DNA of 9,466 bases from Desulfobacter sp. (GCA_030145005.1 JAQYWJ010000025.1:1-9466); one strand, 5' to 3'. Counted from the stretch's first letter, positions 1-5,809 are shown. Numbers and translations: made by a program. Notes: generated by a model from the letters alone, not told the origin.

Positions 1-27
1 GGTCTTTTTAGGGGGTGATAAGCTTAA

Positions 28-99
28 CTATTTGAAATATATGGCAAAATGCTCAGGCATTACGATATAGATAAGAATGTTATTAATTATTTCAAATAG
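28..99. repeat. 12-bp perfect inverted repeat, 48-nt spacer
   Basis: CTATTTGAAATA at 28-39 is the exact reverse complement of TATTTCAAATAG at 88-99. The arms are AT-rich, so chance is a real possibility in this AT-rich stretch. A perfect 12-bp match at this spacing could also be a long-loop hairpin, a pair of operator half-sites or a remnant of a small mobile element. No gene lies between the arms. The repeat is seen directly; its function is unknown. Confidence 0.45.
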
Positions 100-120
100 A
101 TAGAGTTTATATCAAAAATA

Positions 121-176
121 GAACCCCGAAACGCGACATGAACCTTATTTTTTTGTTTTAGAGTTCGGGTTTTTTA
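121..176 (+). terminator. Weak terminator-like structure
   Basis: The arms AACCCCGAA (122-130) and TTCGGGTT (164-171) can pair with one bulged C, and the right arm runs directly into a T tract (170-175). The loop is over 30 nt, far longer than in a typical intrinsic terminator, so this may be coincidental. If real, it would end a plus-strand transcript entering from the left edge of the window. Confidence 0.25.
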
Positions 177-292
177 GGCCTTTTTTTGAATTCTGGACTA
201 GGATAGGCACAAAAAAAAACAATGTCAATATGATTTTCATTACTATTAAGGTTTTTATTGACAAGATAATGTAAATAGTGAATTTTTTGAAA

Positions 293-343
293 ATAATTGT
301 CAGATTTTACAACATTTAAGTGTACTTATGATCTGATAATTAT
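293..343. repeat. Near-perfect 13-bp inverted repeat
   Basis: ATAATTGTCAGAT (293-305) and ATCTGATAATTAT (331-343) are complementary over 13 positions with a single G-T wobble and a 25-nt loop. The right arm stops one base before the structured block that begins at 345. The repeat may therefore mark the flank of that block. It could also be an independent AT-rich hairpin. Confidence 0.4.
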
Positions 344-344
344 C

Positions 345-540
345 GTCAACTACCCCTCCTGAATCAAAAATTCAGAAGGGGCTTGTAAAAGCCCAGGTTG
401 ACTAGCCTGAGTCCCATTTGTTTGGACTACGTTCGGCGGAGCCTTAATACGCCATTTTTACATATAAACTACGCCAATTCCTCCCCCACCTTCGCTATCG
501 CTCAGGAAGGGGACTCCTTGACGGGGAGTTGAAGAATTTT
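345..540. other. Structured non-coding block, possible OMEGA/HEARO-type RNA or IS200/IS605-like end remnant
   Basis: About 195 nt with no credible ORF and several possible stems. An outer stem GTCAAC (345-350)/GTTGAC (397-402) encloses CCCCT-CTGAAT paired with ATTCAG-AGGGG (353-364/370-381) and GGGCTT/AAGCCC (379-384/389-394), which share bases and may be alternatives. Further on are AGTCC/GGACT (410-414/424-428), GGCG/CGCC (about 435-453), AATTC-CTCCCC paired with GGGGAG...GAATT (476-486/523-538), and AAGG/CCTT (508-519). This density of stems, and the closing GTCAAC/GTTGAC pair, recalls structured guide-RNA scaffolds of IscB/IsrB (HEARO) or TnpB elements. That likeness is from memory, not from a search. 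No iscB or tnpB gene is present on either side in this window, so it would be a stand-alone or degenerate copy. Strand is undecided. The stems are seen; the family is inferred. Confidence 0.38.
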
Positions 541-557
541 TATCAGGGGGCGATATC

Positions 558-776
558 ATGCCGAAAGACTATTACCTTGTTTTAGGAATTACTTCAGATG
601 CAACACTGGATGAGATCAAAGACGCATACAGACGGCTTGCTAAAGAGTTCCATCCAGACCGTTATGGAGATAACCATTCTCCGTTTCTTGCAGTCCAGGA
701 GGCGTATTCCATACTGTCAGATCCAATTAAACGACAGACACATGACCTTGAGGTTCTAAGTCAAAAAAAAAGTTGA
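558..776 (+). CDS. Small J-domain (DnaJ-like) protein, possibly C-terminally truncated
   Basis: A 72-residue protein that is almost entirely one J domain. YYLVLGI opens helix I (about 5-11), a basic AYRRLAKEF helix II runs about 23-31, and the invariant HPD tripeptide is at 32-34. Helix III (FLAVQEAYSILSDP) follows. J domains stimulate the ATPase of Hsp70/DnaK. The Gly/Phe region, zinc-finger and C-terminal substrate domains of full DnaJ are absent, so this is a class C type co-chaperone or a fragment. The start is supported by a GGGGGC Shine-Dalgarno sequence 7 nt upstream. The protein ends within and just after a run of nine A (763-771). The -1 frame stays open to a TAA at 824-826, which hints at a frameshift or slippage. 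No obvious partner gene lies nearby: the next gene is convergent, and the structured block is upstream. The J-domain call is firm; specific client and role are unknown. Confidence 0.85.
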   Translation: MPKDYYLVLGITSDATLDEIKDAYRRLAKEFHPDRYGDNHSPFLAVQEAYSILSDPIKRQTHDLEVLSQKKS

Positions 777-810
777 GGCCCAAGTATGGGGAAAGTATAA
801 GATCCGGCCT
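776..810 (-). terminator. Possible weak terminator of the dnaX-recR operon
   Basis: Read on the minus strand, AGGCC (810-806) can pair with GGCCT (780-776) across a 25-nt loop. Four bases later comes a run of nine T (the complement of A at 763-771). The stem is only 5 bp, so this is a weak candidate. It would place the end of the leftward transcript inside the 3' end of the convergent J-domain gene. I see no better terminator between 776 and 902. Confidence 0.2.
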
Positions 811-901
811 AAGAGGTCAGAATTAAATAGCCCACAGATGCGCCGAATTTTAATTTTAAGTCGCCATCAAGGCACGCCGAATTGCCCTGGGTTGGGCCTG
901 A

Positions 902-1315
902 CTAACGCTTGAAAGCCCGATCAAGTTTTTCTTTTTCCATGGCGGCTATGCGTGAAATATCCTCGGGTGGGACGCCTTTTTTCATACCTGGGCAGGAGTT
1001 CGCCATGATATCCCAGTTTTCCGGATGGTTGATCAGGGCTTTTATGAAGGGCCAGGCCCGGCACATATATGGTTTGACCGGATGGATGGTGCACTGCTTT
1101 TGGGGATCAAAGAAGATACAACTCCCGTCTTGTCCCAGTGTCAGCACCGGCCTTGATCCGGACATGTCACAATATTTTTCCACAAAGGAGTCAGGATCTG
1201 CTTGGATATAATCGCAGATTTTTCTGATGTCTCTTTCATCCACATAGGTGCCGCCAAATCCTTTGCAGCACTGGCCGCATAATTTACAGTCAAAAATATC
1301 TTCTGGTGTCAGCAT
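902..1315 (-). CDS. YkgJ-family CxxCxxCC cysteine-cluster protein
   Basis: A 137-residue protein of the YkgJ/UPF0153 family, which is thought to bind zinc or an iron-sulfur cluster. The signature C10-x2-C13-x2-C16-C17 is near the N-terminus. It is followed by C66 (in GSCIFFD), C75 and H78 (in QCTIHPVKP), C85 (in MCRAWPF) and C108 (in SCPGM). These match the usual spacing of the family, including the conserved 'C.IH..KP..CR.WP' block. There is no signal peptide or membrane segment, so it is likely cytoplasmic. The biochemical role of the family is not established. It is the last gene of the minus-strand operon: its ATG lies 2 nt beyond the recR stop codon, so translation is probably coupled, and only a weak GGGA Shine-Dalgarno sequence is visible inside the end of recR. 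Family assignment is firm; function is not. Confidence 0.88.
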   Translation of the reverse strand: MLTPEDIFDCKLCGQCCKGFGGTYVDERDIRKICDYIQADPDSFVEKYCDMSGSRPVLTLGQDGSCIFFDPQKQCTIHPVKPYMCRAWPFIKALINHPENWDIMANSCPGMKKGVPPEDISRIAAMEKEKLDRAFKR

Positions 1316-1317
1316 TT

Positions 1318-1917
1318 TCAGATCCCGTAACGTTTTTCCATGGCTTTCTGCATAGTCAAGGGGTCCACATACTGAAGGTCCCCACCCATGGGTATGCCCG
1401 ATGCAATTCGGGTGATTTTAATTTTTGTCGGAGCCAGCTTGCTCCGGATATAGGCAGCCGTGGCTTCACCTTCCACATTGGTCCGGGTGGCAAGGATCAG
1501 TTCCCTGACTTCGTTGCTCCGGGTCCGCTTGAACAGTTCGGCCAGACGGATGTCTCCGGGGCCGATGCCGTCAATGGGGGATAGGGCACCGCCAAGGATG
1601 TGGTACACGCCTGAAAAGGCCCCTGATTTTTCAATGGCAGCCATATCCGTGGGGTTTTCCACCACGCAGATTACGCCATTGTCCCGGCCGGGGTCTGAAC
1701 AGATTTGGCAGGTTTCCCGGTCAGTAAGTGCAAAGCAGGATGCGCACAACCTGACGCTTTTTTTCAGTTCAATAATATCTGCGGCCAAGGCTGCAGCTTC
1801 ATGGTCCGGGGCATGAAGAATATGAAGGGCCAAACGTTCTGCTGTTTTCTTTCCTATCCCCGGCAAGGTGGAAAGTGAATGGATCAGTTTAACAATGGCT
1901 TCGGGATAATGGTTCAC
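1318..1917 (-). CDS. recR: Recombination mediator protein RecR
   Basis: A 199-residue RecR, the normal length for the family. RecR works with RecO (and RecF) in the cytoplasm to load RecA onto SSB-coated single-stranded DNA in gap repair. Visible domains in order are a helix-hairpin-helix (LPGIGKKTAERLA, 18-30), a four-Cys zinc finger (C58, C61, C70, C73), a TOPRIM domain (from about 82, with VVENPTD and the LGGALSPIDGIGP segment), and the C-terminal RIASGIPMGGDLQYVD block (about 168-183). The start is a GTG at 1917-1915. An in-frame TAA lies five codons further upstream (1932-1930), so only this GTG or an adjacent ATT is possible. No clear Shine-Dalgarno sequence is seen in the 27 nt after the ybaB stop, suggesting coupled or weak initiation. 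It sits between ybaB and the YkgJ-type gene in the dnaX operon, the usual arrangement. Confidence 0.97.
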   Translation of the reverse strand: MNHYPEAIVKLIHSLSTLPGIGKKTAERLALHILHAPDHEAAALAADIIELKKSVRLCASCFALTDRETCQICSDPGRDNGVICVVENPTDMAAIEKSGAFSGVYHILGGALSPIDGIGPGDIRLAELFKRTRSNEVRELILATRTNVEGEATAAYIRSKLAPTKIKITRIASGIPMGGDLQYVDPLTMQKAMEKRYGI

Positions 1918-1944
1918 AATGGGTTCAGGTTATTTTAAAGTATA

Positions 1945-2253
1945 TTAAAGGCCTGGAATATTCATACCGCCGGTCAGTTTCCCCATTTCAGCGGAGACCA
2001 TATCCTGGGATTTTTTCAAAGCGTCGTTCACTGCGGCAAGCACAAGATCCTGAAGCATTTCAACGTCTTCCGGGTCAACCACCTCTTTTTCAAGAATGAT
2101 GGATTCAATTTTCTGGGCACCATTGGCAACCACTTTTACCATACCACCGCCTGAACTGGCCTCAATGGTTTTGGTTGCCAGATCTTGCTGGGCCTGAAGC
2201 ATTTTTTTTTGCAGTTTCTGGGCCTGTTTCATCATGCTATTCATATTTTTCAT
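1945..2253 (-). CDS. ybaB: YbaB/EbfC family nucleoid-associated protein
   Basis: A 102-residue protein of the YbaB/EbfC family, small dimeric proteins that bind DNA and associate with the nucleoid. The N-terminal helix is rich in Met, Lys and Gln (KNMNSMMKQAQKLQKKMLQA). It leads into the conserved core with an SSGGGMVKVVANG strand-turn (about 34-46) and a DPEDVEMLQDLVLAAVNDA helix. The C-terminus ends in the family-typical Gly/Met/Pro stretch (GGMNIPGL). The ATG is preceded by GGAA about 8 nt upstream. Its position between dnaX and recR is the classic conserved order and supports the call. The precise cellular role is unsettled for the family; a link to recombination and DNA repair is suggested by context. 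Confidence 0.95.
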   Translation of the reverse strand: MKNMNSMMKQAQKLQKKMLQAQQDLATKTIEASSGGGMVKVVANGAQKIESIILEKEVVDPEDVEMLQDLVLAAVNDALKKSQDMVSAEMGKLTGGMNIPGL

Positions 2254-2300
2254 GGGTCAATTCCTTTTATATGAAACGTTATAGTTAAGTTGTGGACCAG

Positions 2301-2339
2301 CCTTGGCAGATTGACAATCCAAGGACGGCCCGTGGCCGT
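2301..2339 (-). other. Tandem hairpins between dnaX and ybaB
   Basis: Right after the dnaX stop, ACGGCC (2325-2330) and GGCCGT (2334-2339) form a perfect 6-bp stem with a 3-nt loop. Directly next to it, CCTTGG (2301-2306) pairs with CCAAGG (2319-2324), with further ATTG/CAAT pairing inside. No T tract follows on either strand, so this is not a standard intrinsic terminator. It could be an mRNA processing or stability element that tunes ybaB-recR relative to dnaX. Confidence 0.45.
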
Positions 2340-4094
2340 TTATATGATATCTGCGTCAAATAAGCGTACCGCGTGCTGGACCATGGGGTGGCCTGCCGCA
2401 GCTTGTTCCGCCTTTTGCCGGGACTCTTGCTGCCGGCAGGTCTTATCCTCCGGACCACCGTTGTTTTCTATGCTTACCTCAATGGATTTGCCTAAATGTT
2501 TCCGGCTCAGCTCCGCCAGCGCTTTGGTTTTGGTGTTGAGCCTGGATTCTTCAAACCCGGAGCAGGATGCAAGGGTTACAATCACTTTGTCCGGGGCCGA
2601 TGTGTCTGCCTGACCCTTGGAAAATAAGCCGAAGATAAAGGGCAGATCATGTTGCAGTACATCCATGAACTGCGACCAGGTTGCCGGCTCCTGGTGTTCT
2701 TGCTCCTGAAGTAAAGGGGTGTCAGGCCCGGGTGAACCGGATGAATCAGTAGGAATATCCGGCGTTGGTGCCTGCTCCCGTTCACCTTCATAGGGCACGG
2801 GCTCCGGCATCGGCCGGGGGTCTGCTAAAGGATGCGTTTCGGTGAGCTTGTCTCCGGGGATCTGTTCTGCGGGCGGGGCAGATGTCCGGGCCGGATTATC
2901 ACATTGCGACGGGGGTGAATCAACACCGGCCTGATCAAGGCGGTTCTCCATCCGGCGTGCTAAAAGATCCACCTTGGTGATGATTTCATCAAGCCGGGCC
3001 TCAGGTTCAATCTGGATCATTTTGAGCAACACCATCTCCACGGCGGTCTGGGTGTGGGATGCAAAGCGTACAATGCTCTCTTCCTTTAAAAGAAGGTCCA
3101 GCAGCATCCCAAGATAGGCAGACGAAAAATCTTTGCACATCCGGTCAAGTTCAATTTTTTCCGTTTCAATCATATTGAGTACAGGGCTGTCTTTTCCGCA
3201 CAGCCGGATGATATTCAGATTCCTGAACTGGGCAATGATACCGGAATAAAATTCTTTCAAGTCCATACCGGAGTCATTGATTTTACTGACAAGATCAATG
3301 AGTTGCGCCCCGTTTCTTTCCAGTACGGCCGAAGATATGGAAAAAAGAATTCTTCGGTCCGTGCTCCGAAGCCTTTGGGCAATCATTTGCCGGTCAATTT
3401 CTTTTTCAGGCCCGGCTGAAAGAATTCTGTCCAAAAGGCTTAAGCCGTCCCTGATCGAGCCGTCCGCCTCTAAAGCAATCAGTTCCAGCCCCTCTTTTTC
3501 AACCGTATAGCCTTCTTTTCGGCACAGATTCTCAAGGTGGCCGCTGATCTTGTCCAAGGCAATTCGCGACAGGTCATGGCGTTGGCACCGGGACAGGATG
3601 GTGGCCGGAATTTTATGGACTTCCGTGGTGGCAAAGATGAAAAGAACATGGTCCGGGGGCTCTTCAAGGGTCTTGAGCAGGGCATTAAAGGCGGCCACCG
3701 AAAGCATGTGGACTTCATCAATGATATAGATTTTGTACCTGGCGGCAGAGGGTCTGTAGGCCACATTATCCCTCAGTTCACGGATCTGCTCCACGCTGTT
3801 GTTGGAGGCACCGTCAATTTCAAACACATCTGCACAATGACCGTTGATAATGTCTTTGCAAATTCTGCATTCATTGCACGGCGACGGGGTCGGCCCGGCC
3901 TGACATGTCATGGCTTTGGCCATGATGCGGGCAATGCTGGTTTTGCCGGTGCCCCTGGGACCTGCCAGCAGAAGGGCATGGGGGACCCTGTTTCCGGAAA
4001 TAGCGTTGGTCAGGGTAGTGGTGACATGATCCTGTCCAACAATTTCTGAAAATGTCTGGGGTCGGTATTTTAATGCCAGAACCTGGTAAGACAT
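2340..4094 (-). CDS. dnaX: DNA polymerase III subunit tau (gamma/tau), DnaX
   Basis: A 584-residue clamp-loader ATPase. DnaX loads the beta sliding clamp, and its tau form links the loader to polymerase and helicase. Visible motifs are Walker A GPRGTGKT (45-52), a zinc module (C64, C73, C76, C79), Walker B IIDEVHM (124-130), sensor 1 in ATTEVHKIP (155-163), the SRC arginine-finger motif (168-170) and a sensor 2 region GSIRDGLSLLD (about 212-222). Domain III follows, then a Pro/Glu-rich linker (about 400-470) and a compact C-terminal domain ending HPMVQHAVRLFDADII. That fits a full tau-length protein. A TTG 45 nt upstream (4139) also opens the frame, but it lies at or before the predicted transcription start. 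The ATG at 4094 with the canonical MSYQVLALKYRP start is preferred. No A-rich slippery heptamer is visible in the linker, so there is no evidence for an E. coli-style gamma product. First gene of the operon. Confidence 0.97.
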   Translation of the reverse strand: MSYQVLALKYRPQTFSEIVGQDHVTTTLTNAISGNRVPHALLLAGPRGTGKTSIARIMAKAMTCQAGPTPSPCNECRICKDIINGHCADVFEIDGASNNSVEQIRELRDNVAYRPSAARYKIYIIDEVHMLSVAAFNALLKTLEEPPDHVLFIFATTEVHKIPATILSRCQRHDLSRIALDKISGHLENLCRKEGYTVEKEGLELIALEADGSIRDGLSLLDRILSAGPEKEIDRQMIAQRLRSTDRRILFSISSAVLERNGAQLIDLVSKINDSGMDLKEFYSGIIAQFRNLNIIRLCGKDSPVLNMIETEKIELDRMCKDFSSAYLGMLLDLLLKEESIVRFASHTQTAVEMVLLKMIQIEPEARLDEIITKVDLLARRMENRLDQAGVDSPPSQCDNPARTSAPPAEQIPGDKLTETHPLADPRPMPEPVPYEGEREQAPTPDIPTDSSGSPGPDTPLLQEQEHQEPATWSQFMDVLQHDLPFIFGLFSKGQADTSAPDKVIVTLASCSGFEESRLNTKTKALAELSRKHLGKSIEVSIENNGGPEDKTCRQQESRQKAEQAAAGHPMVQHAVRLFDADII

Positions 4095-4142
4095 GGTGTG
4101 TATCCAAAGGCCTTTGATGTTTCTTTCTAAAAAGTACAAGGC

Positions 4143-4171
4143 TTTATACCAGAGGGCGTGTTAAGGGTCAA
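4143..4171 (-). promoter_or_regulatory. Sigma70-type promoter of the dnaX operon
   Basis: On the minus strand, TTGACC (4171-4166, 5 of 6 to consensus) is followed after exactly 17 nt by TATAAA (4148-4143, 5 of 6). Transcription would start near 4136, giving a leader of about 40 nt to the dnaX ATG at 4094. This is the main reason to reject the upstream TTG start at 4139. Inferred from sequence match only. Confidence 0.65.
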
Positions 4172-4214
4172 TGTCGGGGGGGATTTTGTTTTACAAGAAA
4201 CAAATGCGTTAAAT

Positions 4215-4243
4215 TTGACATTTTTTTTATTATTATTAATAAT
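4215..4243 (+). promoter_or_regulatory. Sigma70-type promoter of the gsp operon
   Basis: TTGACA (4215-4220, perfect -35) is followed by a 17-nt very T/A-rich spacer and AATAAT (4238-4243, 5 of 6 to the -10 consensus). The predicted start near 4250 leaves a leader of about 64 nt before gspG. It stands back to back with the dnaX promoter, with the two -35 boxes about 43 nt apart, so a regulator bound between them could act on both. No clear operator palindrome was found there. Confidence 0.65.
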
Positions 4244-4313
4244 CCATTTAATTTAGTGAATCTCAACGTTTTTATCTGAACTGAAAGGCAACTACTAATA
4301 CAGGCGGTCATCA

Positions 4314-4802
4314 ATGAAAATGATAGAACAGATAGGTATGAAATTTTTCAGGCAGTACAGCAGGCAGATTGGAAACCAGGCAGGTTTTTCCTTTATTGAA
4401 CTGATGGTGGTTGTCATAATTCTGGGGATTCTGGCTGGTGCCATTGTGCCAAGGTATATGGATAAGGCGGACAAGGCAAAAGTCGTCAAAGCCCAGGTGG
4501 ACATTGCCGCCATTGAAACCAGCCTGAAGATGTACAAACTGGATAATGGGTTTTATCCCACAACGGAACAGGGCCTTTTGGCCCTGATCGAAAATCCGAC
4601 CACGGATCCCGTCCCCCGCAGCTGGAATGAAAACGGTTATTTTGAAAAGAAAAGAGTTCCCAAAGATCCTTGGGGAACCGAGTATGTCTACCTGTGTCCC
4701 GGTGTCCACGGCACGTTTGATCTGATTTCATATGGTGCGGACTCAGAATCAGGAGGGGAGGGGATCAATGCGGACATCACCAACTGGGAAGTGCAGGAAT
4801 AA
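4314..4802 (+). CDS. gspG: Type II secretion system major pseudopilin GspG
   Basis: A 162-residue prepilin, the main subunit of the periplasmic pseudopilus that pushes folded exoproteins through the outer-membrane secretin. The leader ends at G24, and the prepilin peptidase would cut before F25 (QAG^FSFIELMVVV), with the essential Glu at +5 (E29). The hydrophobic helix runs about 25-46. Family hallmarks are the YKLDNGFYPTTEQGL segment (74-88), KDPWG (117-121) and the C-terminal GADSESGGEGINADITNW (141-158), the loop that binds calcium in GspG proteins of known structure. The start has AGGCGG 6 nt upstream. Later in-frame Met codons (residues 3 and 9) could give a shorter leader. First gene of the operon, from its own promoter. 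Its last 35 nt overlap gspH, and the residues near 145-150 are encoded by the gspH Shine-Dalgarno sequence. Confidence 0.96.
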   Translation: MKMIEQIGMKFFRQYSRQIGNQAGFSFIELMVVVIILGILAGAIVPRYMDKADKAKVVKAQVDIAAIETSLKMYKLDNGFYPTTEQGLLALIENPTTDPVPRSWNENGYFEKKRVPKDPWGTEYVYLCPGVHGTFDLISYGADSESGGEGINADITNWEVQE

Positions 4803-5391
4803 CAGCCATGGGCTGACCTGCTCAATTAACACCCAGGCTCAATCCACAACAAAATATGAAAGTAAGTGCAAAACTTACTGGGACTTTCATGTAAATCATT
4901 CCGGCTTCACTTTTGTTGAACTGATGGTGGTGGTGGGCATTTTTACCATTGTTCTGCTGTTTTCAATTCCAGTGTTTCGACAGATTCATTTGACTTCAAA
5001 CGCCTCTGATCATGTAACCGGCCTGATTGTTTTCCTGGAGAATTTAAAGCTTCGGGCCATGGTGGAAAATAAAAATTTTACCCTTTATATGGATTCGGGT
5101 TCCGGAAAAATTTATGTGACGGATGACACAATGGATGAGGATGCCCGGCAGGTTGCCCTAAATAATGGCATATCCCTGAAGGGTGATCTGCAATTGCTTA
5201 ATTTGGAATTCCCGGATGATGACACTAGGCCTGATGATGATAAAAGCATCTGTTTTTTCAGCAAAGGGTATTCAGATCGAGTTCTGATTCATGTCCGGGA
5301 AGAGAGCCGGGAAATGACCATTCAACTCTGCATGTTTCAGAAAAAAGTTCACCTGATCGATAGATATGTGTCCTATGACGACTGCATATAA
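4768..5391 (+). CDS. gspH: Type II secretion minor pseudopilin GspH-like, with long leader
   Basis: A 207-residue prepilin-like protein. The cleavage site is HSG^FTFVELMVVVGIF with Glu at +5 (E51), then a transmembrane/assembly helix (about 47-68) and a variable periplasmic domain. Its place between gspG and gspI, and its size, point to GspH, a minor pseudopilin near the pseudopilus tip. The sequence after the helix is too divergent to prove H by motif. The start at 4768 has a very strong purine-rich Shine-Dalgarno sequence (4751-4763); an ATG at 4732 in the same frame lacks this. No in-frame ATG, GTG or TTG lies between this start and the cleavage site. The leader is therefore 46 residues, much longer than in most pseudopilins, hydrophilic and partly encoded in the overlap with gspG (35 nt). 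The core Glu/helix region resembles that of GspG at the nucleotide level, as expected for paralogues. Confidence 0.85.
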   Translation: MRTSPTGKCRNNSHGLTCSINTQAQSTTKYESKCKTYWDFHVNHSGFTFVELMVVVGIFTIVLLFSIPVFRQIHLTSNASDHVTGLIVFLENLKLRAMVENKNFTLYMDSGSGKIYVTDDTMDEDARQVALNNGISLKGDLQLLNLEFPDDDTRPDDDKSICFFSKGYSDRVLIHVREESREMTIQLCMFQKKVHLIDRYVSYDDCI

Positions 5392-5809
5392 TCGGCCCGG
5401 GGATGCCGGTAGTTGTCAGGGGCAGACCGGCTTTACCCTGATTGAGGTGATAGTGGCCATGGCCATTATTGCAACGGTTATGGTGGCATTGTTTAGGATG
5501 CAGTCCGGAACCATCAATCTTGTCGGGGCCGATGATTTCCAGACAACAGCCCGGTATCTTGCCGCCAAGGCCCTTACCCAAATCGAGCTTTCCATAAATG
5601 ACCCGGAGCTGAAAGGCGAGTTTGACCAAGCGTTTAAAGGATATGCCTGGCATTGTGAGGTGGCGGATATAAACGCCGATTTCTCTGATATCATGCCGGA
5701 TTTGGCCGACAAGGTCGGCACATTGAAAAAAATTGATTTGACAATAACACGGAAGCAGGGGGACCGATCCTATCATGTTGAAACATTCAGATATGCCCCT
5801 GCAAGTTAA
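5366..5809 (+). CDS. gspI: Type II secretion minor pseudopilin GspI
   Basis: A 147-residue minor pseudopilin. The peptidase site is QTG^FTLIEVIVAMAII (cut after G22, Glu at +5 = E27), followed by the hydrophobic helix. In the mature part, ARYLAAKALTQIEL and the YAWHCEV strand fit the T2SS I family, whose members form the tip complex with GspJ and GspK and start pseudopilus assembly. There are two possible starts, ATG 5366 and ATG 5375, giving leaders of 22 or 19 residues. Neither has a convincing Shine-Dalgarno sequence. The gene overlaps the end of gspH by 26 or 17 nt, so its translation probably depends on ribosomes finishing gspH. The longer start is given here with low certainty. It overlaps gspJ by 35 nt at its own 3' end. 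Confidence 0.9.
   Translation: MCPMTTAYNRPGDAGSCQGQTGFTLIEVIVAMAIIATVMVALFRMQSGTINLVGADDFQTTARYLAAKALTQIELSINDPELKGEFDQAFKGYAWHCEVADINADFSDIMPDLADKVGTLKKIDLTITRKQGDRSYHVETFRYAPAS

Noticed and set aside
258..286. Plus-strand promoter with a perfect TTGACA at 258-263
   Set aside because: At 17 nt spacing the -10 would be AATTTT, only 3 of 6 to consensus. In such AT-rich DNA this is not convincing.
345..540. CRISPR array
   Set aside because: The stems are all different, and there are no regularly spaced direct repeats or spacers of equal length.
2640..2900. Programmed frameshift site for a gamma form of DnaX
   Set aside because: No A AAA AAG-type slippery heptamer or long A/T run is present in the region encoding the linker, where gamma would terminate.
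3537..4049. 170-codon plus-strand open frame
   Set aside because: It is antisense to the ATPase domain of dnaX, whose motifs are intact. It has no recognisable domain, and the open frame is a by-product of dnaX codon use.
4095..4139. Extended dnaX start at TTG 4139
   Set aside because: It adds 15 residues not seen in DnaX proteins, uses a rare start codon, and sits at or before the predicted transcription start of the 4143-4171 promoter.
4140..4313. SRP RNA (ffs) or tRNA gene upstream of dnaX
   Set aside because: These RNA genes are often near dnaX in other bacteria, but this spacer shows only AT-rich promoter sequence and no conserved SRP Alu/GNAR core or tRNA cloverleaf.
4732..4767. Extended gspH start at ATG 4732
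   Set aside because: It lacks the strong Shine-Dalgarno sequence seen before 4768 and would lengthen an already long leader to 58 residues.
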